DNA of 64,000 nucleotides from Phoenix dactylifera. Taxonomy: Eukaryota; Streptophyta; Magnoliopsida; Arecales; Arecaceae. The stretch covers positions 20,887,045 to 20,951,044 of the forward strand of contig NC_052399.1 in NCBI RefSeq assembly GCF_009389715.1. The letters are read 5' to 3'. A model generated the notes under the pieces. That model worked only from the letters and a program-made list of their open reading frames with translations, was not told where the DNA came from and did no database searches. A program made the translations under genes and the position numbers. This document shows positions 14,001-26,000 of this stretch, piece after piece; position 1 is the stretch's first letter, and every line of letters begins with the position of its first letter.

Positions 14001-17000
14001 ATCTGATAGATAAACTGTATCCCCTTAAATACCGTCAAATGCAAATCATTTGTTAGCTTGACTATTTAAACGTCCAACAAAGCAAAGCACCTTATATAAA
14101 ATCACAGCTAAGCCAAACAGAGAAAGTAGATAAGTAGATAAATGATACAACCCACAAAAGTAAAGAGTATGCAAAAGCCCGAAAGAGTGTTGCATCCTAA
14201 AACATCAAATGACAACCTCACAAAAGATTTCAGCATCGAGTAGATAAATTTGTTCAAGTGATGTGGGTGCCTCTTGATGCTGACAACCACAGCATTATGG
14301 CTGAAACTTATCTGGAGATATGTGCTACCAGAAGCATCCATGCTTCAAGTTACAGATGACAGCAGCATGAAAAATGTGATCAATATATTTAACAGGTCAT
14401 GTAAAGAAGAAAAAACATTTAAAATTCAGAAAGAAATTTCTTTCATAATATTACGGACCTAGGACCACTCTTTGCAAAGTTTCTAACAGGCATGTTCTGA
14501 ACGAAATGTAAAACAATATTAATCATTTAGGAATTAGGACAATACTTGAAGATACATAAAGCATTCCATGTGTACAAAATATTCACAAATACACGAGATC
14601 CGCAAACTAGGAAGGAAAGGAGTCAATGGTAACTAAAGTCAGTTATAAAATAGAGATGACCCAACACAACCAGGCCTGATGGAAGTATTATGAAATGTGG
14701 GGAATTAGCCCTGTAATTTACAACCAACAGAAACACAACTTAAAACTGGAACCTGTTATGATAGTCAGGTTTGGTCCAAATACAAGAGTTGAGACCAATT
14801 TGGATTGCACTCTGTCGTGTTCGGCTCCAACACACTACAAGCCCACTAGCACCTAGCAGAAAACATCTCAAGAATTTCTCTTTGGAGATGAAAGGCTTGA
14901 TAGAAACTTATGGATTTTAATTCTCTGCTTCATCATAACTAGTGTCACTATTTAAAAAAGAATAGTTACGTCATTAATTATGTATATTTCAGTGATCACC
15001 TGCTGAAGCATATTTTGTCAGCGTCCTGTGGGTTTCTTCAGAGAGTCCTGCAAGTAATGCAAATGATGAGTTTTCAAACCTTGCTCTCCAGCAACCAAAA
15101 GAGAACGTTTGTCTTTATACCTGAGCTTTCATGGATAACTTCCCTTGGTGAAACCTGCAAAACTGGACCCATCAATGCAAGTTCATTAGACCAAAGAAAA
15201 AAATTATAGGTGAATAACAGAGCTTACTTGCATCAGCAAAGAACCCAAAGCTGCATGAGAATCATCATCAGATACAGAACCCACCCAGAACTTCAAGGCG
15301 GCACAATCCAGAAAAGCAAATCCATATATGGTAGAACCATTCACTGAACTCTGCTTTCCCTAAAAATTCAATCATAATAAAACTAAAGATGGTTATGCCA
15401 ATCAAAAAGAAAAAGAGCTCCTTCTAAACCAAGTTTTGATATTTTGCTTTTGAACTTCTGCGAACACTTTGAGTCAGCACAAGACTACAGGCCATGATAG
15501 TGATCGGTAGCAACCATACATGCAAACCTAAACCTACACACATATAAATATATCTAAATGTATGTGTGTGTTGTATGTGTGTATTTCGTGTGGGTTATTG
15601 TGATCTTGTGTCGCATAAGATTGAATAAGGAGCATTGAAGTGCTACAAACACTACCAAGGTGTGGTCCAAGATTTACCATCTCGATACTAGACCCCGTAC
15701 CAGTACCATCATATCACAATATCGGTTTACGGTACAGTACGAGATAGCAAGGTGTACCGAGTGTCGGTACGGTACGAGAGTTCGTACTAATTTTATATTG
15801 GTATGGTACGGTATGCCAGATATGGTCCGATATAGAGGTCAACTAATGACCCATGATAGCTAAAATTTAACACTGAAATTGGTAGTCAACAAGTAGAATA
15901 AGGGTACAACATTTGGAAGAAAGAACTGGAGCATATAAGGTCCTGCATTCTGAGTTGTAAAAATTCATCTGAGGTTCAAAATGAAAGTGATAAACAACAA
16001 GAATCAATTAAAGGGCTCGCCAAAGAGGTGTGCAGTGTACTCTATATAAGAAAAAATCATGGGTGAAACTCAACTACATTTTTTACATGGTGTAATGTCT
16101 AATGGGCTCGTGAGGACGTTGTGATTTGTTTTCCTGAAAATTTATCATAAAACTATGCTTGATGCTGTTGTAAGTAAATATGTGAGAATTTGTAATGAAA
16201 TTTACTGGATTCTGCATTCAACTGTATGGTGATGGAAGAGTTTGTTGCTAGCTTGACGAAAGAACTGTTGGTGGTCTGTATTGTAGTTGGAAGTTGAGAG
16301 TATACTTGCAAGAACTCAGTGTACTTCTTACAACCGAGGTTTAGGTTAGGGGTTAGAAAGCACTTGGACCAGGATGGTTTCAAGTTTCAATGGTAAGTCA
16401 GGGCTGGAATAGCTTAACCCTTGAATTCAATCATTTTCATACTTGAGGTCTCTAATGATGTATGCTAAGAAGCCTATGTTGAGTTTACTAGTTTCTTGAT
16501 ATAATGTTCCTACTCTTGATATGGTTTTCCTCTTTTCTCATAATTGAAAAAAATGTATACACACAGTTCACTTAGAAAGTCAGTATCATTCGTTTGACTT
16601 CCTAAAAGATAAATCATGCATTGCTGAGATTACAAGTTATAGCAAAAGAAATTAAATAAACTTCACTGCATTCCTATCTATAAAACCTATACTTTATGTT
16701 ATTTGGTGCAATCAAAGTCCGCCGTACCGACCATACCGACATACCGGTAGGCATCGGTACCGAACCGGTATCACGAGTTCGGCTTGGTTTACGCATCCAA
16801 AAGTCCTAAAAAAATTTGGAACAAGTACGGGCTGGTTCGAGCCGGTACCGATTTTTAACACCAAACCAGACCGGTCAGAGCCGGTACCGGTTCGATACAG
16901 ACTGAACCGGCTGGTACAGGTCGTTTCAGCATTCCTTAGTTGCAATCTTTGCTAGACTTCCATGCAATGGCTTTTAGATATGTGCTATCTTTACAACTTC

Positions 17001-20000
17001 ATAATTCTTTGCAATAATCTGTTTTGCCAAATCCAAAAACCATCTGAGGTAGTGTGAGTCAAATTTCAGGTGCAAAAAAAAAATAAATACCTCGCATTTT
17101 ACTATGTTATCATAATTTGCAGATTGTGCTCATTTTGAACCTTAGTTCCTAGAATCAGGAGTGGGAGAAGGTGCTGGGAAGTGGATACTTAGGAGTACTT
17201 TTAGTAAGGAGGTGCCTAGGAAGCAGAAAAATATTCAAGATTCTCATAATATTCTGAAGCAGTTATGCTGCCCATAGGTAGAAGATTTAGGCTACTAAGA
17301 TTTGAAGCTTTGACAATAATGTTTATTATTTAGCTTAATGCAAATATCCACATCAATTTATTTCTTCCTACTTCTACATGTAAGACTTTCAAATATAGTT
17401 AAGCAAGTGTTGAAGATTGATTGTATGAGTCATAAACACCTAACTGTAAGGTTAACCACCCTGCCCACCTACTGGAAATTAGGATCCAATGGCAAAGAAT
17501 AGGTACATTTCTTTCTTGATGTTGACTAAGCCAAGAATAGGTACCAATTTATAGAGGCCTGACTCAAAGGTGGTCATGGAACATTCCCAAAATTTGTCAC
17601 TAAGTTGTATCACACTTGCAACCAATATATATAGGAATAAGGCCTCTGCTTAACATCAAATAATACCATACATAGAGAATGAGTTAGATAAACACTTGAG
17701 ACAGAATTCCATCAGAAACATGTGGGACATCATGTTTGGCAATCTAGAGAGGGGATAAACCACAGAAAAATAAATAGAGATCTGCTTGTACCTTAATTAT
17801 TATTACTATTACTATTATTACTATCATTATTCTATTACTATTTTTTTTGGTATTAGGGGGTGGGGGTCCTTTCAGTGAAGTTGAAAGAAATTAGAAACAT
17901 ATATAAATAAAGTTTCCTGCCAACAGATAAAGTACCGGGTAAATTGTCAAGTATATTTATAAATAAAGTATATGCTAATGGGAAAAAAAAGAATAGCACC
18001 TCTTTCAAGGAAAGAAGGTGAACTGCATCTGGTCCCATGCTGCCATCAGTTATGGTGGATGGTGTTGAAACCTCAACTAATTTTCTTTGGATAACCTGAA
18101 AAATTCACATTCGTAGACATATCATAAGATAAGTACAGAAACAGAATGCATATCCATTCCTTCTAAGATCAAGCACAAAAATCATCTGAAAGAACCAGAA
18201 TTTGAAAAAAAATAGCTTGAAATATAACTCTGACAGACCCCAATGGGCTCGCCAGTTAAACTAGTTTTACAGCCAGAGAGGTGTCAGATTGTAAGTATTC
18301 ATTCATGACTGCATAATAGAATATAAATTGAATTTCTTACGAGTTACAAGTCATGAAAGGGGTGTAAGCCTTTCTTACAAGTCATAAGATTACAAAATGA
18401 GATCTGCATAACTGATGCAGTGAATGATGATTGAACAAGATAAAATGTTCATCTTCCGAGTCCTATTAACCAAGAACAATATGAATATGCTGACTCAACA
18501 AATTCACCATTTCCCTTTCAGAAGGTTAGCAAAAGCCATACTTTGAAATGTAATATTTAAATTATCTTGCATAGTTTTTTAGAGTTCCTAGATCAAGAGA
18601 AAAAGAGTGGCCCAGTACACGAGGCTCCCGCCATTGTGGGTTTGGGGAGTGTCAGATACATGCAGCTTTATCCCTACGTCCAGCGAGGCTATTTCTATGC
18701 TTCAAACCCGTGACCCTCTAGGTCACGATAGAGCAACCTTACTGTTGTGCTAAGGTTCGCCCTATTCCCAGGTCAAGAGACAACCTAGGTACTTAAGGAA
18801 TCAAGTCATCTGCAAGGTCAGAAATTCTGTAATGAGAATACCCAGCTTGATTCTTGGAACTAAAGATGAGAACTCTCAAGCTTCGGACAATGGATTGCGT
18901 TAGTTTCAAGTTGCAACCAATCTAACACCTGCTCCTCATGTTTCAAGACTAGTCCAAGTAGTAAGGTGTTGATTATGAAATGGTGTGAGTGTATATCTAA
19001 TCCTGAACGCTTTAAGAATTTTTTCTTATGTCGGTGCTGACAAGCTTTATCCAAAAACACCACCACATGGCACGAATTTTCCACTACATTATAATCTTCC
19101 TTAATGGACTAATTTACTACTGGTTATCAAAAAAGAACCAAAGAGCCGCAACAATGAAACCTTGCACTGAAGAAGGATGCATCCATAAGCTCATGAAGTA
19201 CTTACAGAAGCACGCCCTCTAGCTTTAGCTTGGTCTGAGGTCTCAAGTTGCTCCATTCGTCCAACTTTATACCTATGATCACGTTAACAGTTATGAGCAA
19301 CTGGCAAAGAATAGAACCACTAAGATGCATGAGCTGTAAGGAATACATATACAGAAGGACCAATAAAGAGGCACCTCTCAAAAGAACTCAACTTTGAAGG
19401 CTAACTTATGGGTAATTCATTAAGAAAAATTTACTGATACAAACAGGACAGAAAATGATCCAGCTCCATTTCTAGTTGTAAAAATCTTAATCTTCAAGAA
19501 CATGTCATTTTTATCAGCAGATGATACAGTGAATTTAGAATTTGTAATATGGTATTTTATATGTAGCATCTCTGGAACTCCACTTAGTCATGAAAGCACC
19601 AAGTTGGCCATTTTTAATCAGAAACACTAAACCAATTACCTGGAGTCCCCACACTCAGGTACTAGCCATAAACATCAGGCTTTTGGATTTTGGCAGTTAA
19701 GCTAAGGCCATGACTCGCCCCAACAAGACCCATCAAAACTCCACCTTCCACCACCCTTCCAAAGTTGTTGAGCATGCCTGCACCACCTCCTGCCACTGCC
19801 ATAACCACCGATGAATGTGGCATTATCCATCCTCCCACCTAGGATCGGCGGAACCGTCCCAAACCGCCTAGTTCGGGGCATCCCGAGCCATACTGGCGGC
19901 AGACCGGGACGGTTCCAGCAACGAAACTGAGACGCCGTCACCGAAGGGAGAGAAGGAAAAGGAAAGAGAAGAAAAGAGAGCGAGCGGGGGAGGGAGGGAG

Positions 20001-23000
20001 AGGGAGAGAGAGGGCACCCAAGCAAGAGGCGGAGGCGGAGATCGCGGCCGGGTCTCCTGTTTCGTTCGAAACAGAAGTCAAGCCGCTAAAAATTTCGGCA
20101 AATCTGAAGTCGGCAAATCGCTTGCCGACATCATTTAAAGTCGCGAAATTTTTTAGCGGCCGGACCCCTGTTTCAAACGAAACAGGGGACCCGGCCGCAG
20201 CCTCTGCCTCCTGTTCGAGCGCCGGCCTCCATCGGCCTCCGCCACCCCCCGCCGGCCTCCTCTCTCTCTCTCTTCCTCTCTCCCATGGTTTGCATTCGTC
20301 CTCTCCTCTGTCGGTACAGGCCCGGCACGGCACAGCTCGGGCCCGTACCAACTCGTGCCGCCGGAAAACCGGTACGGTGCCCGGTACCAGCACAACAGAC
20401 CGTGTTCCCACCTACTTAAGCCTGCAGCTGCTGTTAGCAAGCAGCAAGCAACAGAGAGGCTATGACCAAGAGAGACTAGGAGGTTGGCAGACTGGCTTTT
20501 CCTTAGTAGATTCCTATGATTTTTTCTTGTTGTTGATTTTGTAATATGATATTATTGCAGAAAGGTCAAATAGAAACCCATCACCTAGCTTTATCAACAA
20601 GATAGAAGCAATTTGCCCTAGCCAATGCTAAAAGCTGTAAGCAACACATTTATGCATTATACATACATACATGCATACATATATATCTATGTGCGTATGC
20701 ATCTACTGCACTATATCGAACTCTGCTTCCCGTTTTAATTAACATTGGACTCGTGACATTACAATGTATTTGTATAGACAGGCATAAACTGCACTATAGT
20801 AACTCTGAAAGTTACTGATATCATGATCACCAACCCAAAAGCATATATTTATTATATTTTCTTGCACAGATGCTCTAAATAACAGTGAGATTACAAATGT
20901 TAAAAGCAACAAAATCAATGTCCTCACCCACGAGCAATAAGCTTCTGAACAGCATCACCAATCCCAGCCTCGGAAATGCCAACCTGTAAGAATAATAAGA
21001 GATTACATGTTCCCAGCAATGAGAAAGATTAATAAAATTAAAGCCACAGTAACAAGAGATTGAAAACCAACTGATAGAACCAACAAAAGAAACCCAAAGA
21101 TCTAGACATTATTGACTTCTTCAACAATGTCGAGGAAGCCAGCATTAAATATCTCAGAACAAACTCGATTAGAAGAGCTCCAAGACAACATACGTAAGTA
21201 AACAGACATAACCTATAAACTTGAAATCACTTAATTGGTGTAGCCATTTCATAACACTAGCCAAGGCATTCTACTTACATTTTACTTTTACATTAGATAT
21301 AAAAAGACAAAGGTAGAATTTCTACCGTAGAAACATACAGGATTACATTTTCAGACCAAAATGTGCAAACCAATTTACTGACCAGGGGATTTGAATCCAC
21401 AAAGAGAATCAGATTCCAACATAGAAAGGATGGAATCATGCCATCCAGGAGATTGGCAGCATCATGTTCAAAATTAAGCTTGATGCCAAACTCTATTTCT
21501 TGTTGTAAACACTAACCAGTCCCAGTCAAGAAAGCAAGCATGTGTCATATCGTCCTGTGGGCTTACATAGAGAAACCAACCTGTGTATCTTCAGTGGTTG
21601 CATATCAACATATATCAACCTAGTATCATGAAGCATTGGATTGTACTGTTGTTTATCAAATAATACATGTAAATAGAGCAGCATGATTTTCTTAAAAGCT
21701 AACATTTTAACGTACACACTTTCTGTTATTTCTTTTTCCTCACACAGGTGATTTTGGTGCAAAAGAGTACAACAATAAGTTAATATGGGAAGAAGATGAG
21801 CAAACAATACAGAAGAGGAAAACACGGAAGGCTGACATGGACAGAGGTCAGACAGCTATCTGTTTTCACATATAATATAGCACAAGAAACCTTCTTTATC
21901 GGATAACATTTTATGAAAACAAAAGAACAAAATCATTTTTCAATACAAAATCATTTCTGGGTTGCACCTTTCCAACCCTCTCTTCACACATGCAAGAGCA
22001 GTTTATAACATAGAAGATCAAAAGGAAAATTAGAAACTCATCTCCGTAAACACATGCATCAATTTTCATGATTTGAATTGTGAAAGAAAATTCTAATCCT
22101 TTCAAAGTCCAGTTAATTATGTGATGATCTCAAATAAAACCTCTGTATGCGGGGGAAAAAGACACAAAATACATGAAATTCAAACATAATGAACGATCGG
22201 CATTAAAAATTTAAGTTTGTTTTCTGTGCTGATGACAAGGTACAGTCGCATATGTTTTCTCTTTGAAGGAACACAATTGTATACATTGTTGACAGTGGTA
22301 CAGGAAAAGCTGTTAACTCCATGCTTTTGGCTTTGGATGCTTCACCCAAGTCGTGGAATAGCATACCGTCATTGTTTTCATTATATAATGACCAGTGGAC
22401 ATCATTCCAAGAAATGGTTTAACATTACTTAATTTTTGAACAGCCACATCAAAAGATTATTATTCAGTAATGCAGATAAATTTCAGATGATCATCAGCAA
22501 GAAACTTGAGAATAAACCAAGAAATATATCAAGTCGAAAGGAGAAAAACTTCGATAGCAAAAAGAAACAAGCAATCTAAGACAAAATTTAACAAGTAACT
22601 GTAGTTGAATTCAAATGTACAGAGAAGATAAGACCATTATAACATTATGAGATAAAGTAACAATCAAGATTTTAAAAATCCTATAGGACGAGGTATCCTA
22701 GTGTCTCCATGGAACCGGACGCCCCACTGTCCCATCCCGTCCCGTCCCAGCGGCGGTCCCGGTCATGCATCCCGACGGATATCCTCCATCTCTCTCCCCT
22801 TCTTTTCTTCCTTCCTTTCTTTTTATTCTTTCTTTCCTCCCTTTCTTTCTTTTTCTTATACCTTCCTTTCTTTCCTTTCCTTTTTCTTTCTTTTTCTTAG
22901 CCCTTCCTTTATTTCCTTTTTTCTTCTCTCTTTCATTTCTTCCTTCTTTCCTTCATTTCATTCTTTTCTTCTCCCTTCCTTTATTTCCTTTTTCTTTTTC

Positions 23001-26000
23001 TTCTTTCCTTTCACTTTTTCCTTTTCTTCAACTTTTCTTCCTTCCTTTCTTTTCTCTTTTTTCTTCTCCCCTTGTGTGGATGGGTTTCGGACTCCCGACC
23101 CTATCCTAGTCATGTTTTCACATAGAAATGGAGCGGGACGGCTGGAATGCCCACCGTCCCCCTCAGGACTTAAAACCTTGGAAATAATAAACAAAAAAAC
23201 TGCTATGAAACTACAAATAGCATAACTAGGCCTATACAACACAAAATAAACATTGCCAGCTTACCTGTCTGCATTTACCTACACCGCTCATAGTCATTTT
23301 CCAGTCAAGCTCCCTTTGGCCAATCTCAGCATCTAACTCATACAGCTCATAAAACTTGCCCTAAAATTTAAAAGTAAAAGATTATGTTGCCATTAGAATG
23401 TTCTGAGAAACAATGTGCCCTATATATGTGAGCAGATAAGCATGTTAGAAGAACTGCTAGCCTTTCAGAATCGGAAATCATGTACTACGGCAAATGAATA
23501 AGCATAGAAAGATATTATGACCAAAGCAAGAAAAAACATAGCCTAGGTGTCGATGAAGTAATGGGATTGTAGAGGCATTAAAAAGGTAAATAGGTACAAA
23601 ACAGACTTCAGCAAACCTGAAGGTGTCTCAAAAGATGAACAATGTCATCATTGTTTTCTTTTCTTTTCTTTTTTTTTGATTCACGCCCTAACTGAGATAG
23701 GACATTTCCTCCAACACCTGCACCTTAATGTTGACATATACACATTGACTATTAAGTTAAACAGGAAAAACCAAACACCTTACTTGGAAAGCAAATATGC
23801 AATTATGTAGCGATGATGTATTGGTGCATCAAAGGATCACAGCTGTGCTTGCAAATGTGTAAAAGGACAGCTTCCCTAGAAAATTCTGACAAATCCTTGG
23901 GGCATATCTACGAGAGCAGTTCTTTAATAGGTTGATACAGGCAAGTTACTAAATCCAATTATTCTCACAAAAATGTAAAGCAACAGCTACCATAGAATAT
24001 TCAGACAAATTCTTGTTTACTAGAGTAGCTCTTTAATTGATTGATACAGGCAAGTTATTGAATCTAATTTATTCTCTGCCAAAATTTAACATGAACAACT
24101 TAGGTATGTTCATCATGCAGAGTGTCCATCTAATCTTTAAGATGAATACACCCTCGCAAACTACAACTACAAGCATCATATGGTGTTTCCTTCTTTGGCA
24201 TTGAAACAGCAAGATCAGCAGTAGTTTACTGTAGAAGGAACTCAAAGGTCCAATCTGTTGCTACAGTGAAACCATATAATTATTTTAGCATATAATCCTC
24301 TATTTTAAATAGCACAAAGTGCAGCCATCTAAATGAGATACTAAGTTGTATCAAAAAAAAATATGAGATACTAAGCAAAGGCAACTCTAATTAGGATTGC
24401 TTTAGCAAATTACAGATTTAGAAAGCATATCTGGTGTAATTGATACAGGAACTTACAACTTTAAAGAAGAGGACAACATCCATGTATCGGCATTTCGCAC
24501 TCCAATACTGCTTTTGAGATGCTGACATTTTATTTAATGCATCAGGTGGAATATACAGTGTTCTCTTGTCATAAAGTGGGTCATTTGGTCGTCTTCCATT
24601 TGCATCTCTAATAGCAGAAGGATTGAGCCACTCAAACTTGCTGGTCAGACTTTCATGAACTTCACCATGAGCCTTTTGTTCAATCACAGAATCTTGAATT
24701 GATTTCAACCTTTTGCTAGAAGACAAAAGGAGAGAATCATATTTATTTTCGCTATCACAAGGATCCTCCTGTACCCGCTTTAAACGAGGAACAAGTGGCC
24801 GCATAGCTGGGGTTTCTGGCCCCAAGACATCTGCATTCAGTTCAAAATGCAGAGGCTCCATCCCTTTGGAGTCATCTTTAAACACTGAGTAATGATATTT
24901 TGAGTGTTCGTAGGTGGGTGTTTCATGTTTCATATATCTATGATCTTCTTCAAGGGTATCAGATTTAAAATGAGAGCTAAGGGAACCACTATCATCTTGG
25001 TTCCTGCAAATCACCAGGAAAGAGTTTAGCATAAATTAGTGGTAAGCATAGGCATGTAGAGAGTTTTTTTGCAAACTAAATTTACAAGAGATCCATAAAG
25101 GAGCAAGTAGTTCAGTTTCAGTGGTGGGCCAGCACAACCACCTTTCCTGCACTTCTTTTATTTTCTAATCTGTAAGAGTGCAAAATGCTTGCACAAGAAA
25201 AGGGTAAAGCATTCCAAGTTAAATCGCAATCACATACCAAAGAAATATAAAATCTCCTTCAGAAAAGAAAAAAAAAGAAACTAATGGTTAGGCAAAAACA
25301 GAAACAAGCTGACCAGTAGCTAATAATCTGGTACCAGAATAGGCCCGTGCTACTTTCTGATGGTAAGCATCCACATTCAGATTACAAATTGATTCAGTTA
25401 GAGTTAGTACCAGAGGTTTGTTTTAAAATTGTGATTTTAAAATTTGCTAGGTCTTATGCGTTAATCTTTGAGTGTATGGCCCTGCCATATTCACTATTTA
25501 ATGCAAAAAAAATAATGCAAAAAGAGTACCAACTGGCATCATGGGTACAAAGCAGTAACTATCAGCCAAGATTTCCATGTATCTTGTTTCTCTTAAACTT
25601 TATTCAGCCTTCAATCTTCACCGAGATAAACCAATATCTCAGTTCAAGAGTTCATCTTATTATAGGTCGAGATATCAGCTTCAGAAATGTTGTCATTGTC
25701 AGAGATGAACTGTTGAACTGAAAAGAATCTGGTCAAAAACCAATATCGTATGTCTGTTTACATATGAAATTTTAACTAAACTATGCAGCAAATCCAGCAA
25801 AAAAGAAGAGTCGCATCGAAAAAAGAGAAAAAAAAACAGTTAATGATGATCGTCTATCCTTATTAAATGGAGAAGAAAGATAGCATTTAGCTTTCTTATA
25901 GATCATCTTTCCGTAAAGAAAAGCGAAACCCTAATTTCTCCTGGATCCCAACAGAATTGAACACAATAGTAGTGGTGGGTCAAATAAAAACACAGATATG

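Noticed and set aside
18690..18764. tRNA-like boxes suggesting a tRNA gene
   Set aside because: No cloverleaf; the sequence continues as an Au-type SINE with target-site duplication.
19938..20544. Several open frames over 90 codons on both strands
   Set aside because: They arise from the GC-rich foldback element inside an MSH7 intron and carry no domain.
22701..23225. Open frame of 174 codons, Phe/Ser/Pro-rich
   Set aside because: Product of the polypyrimidine tract, readable in several frames, low complexity only.
24244..24457. Read-through of MSH7 exon 2 past the GTAAGT donor
   Set aside because: The frame beyond FFKV is unlike MSH7, and GKFYELYE in the next exon continues the protein exactly.
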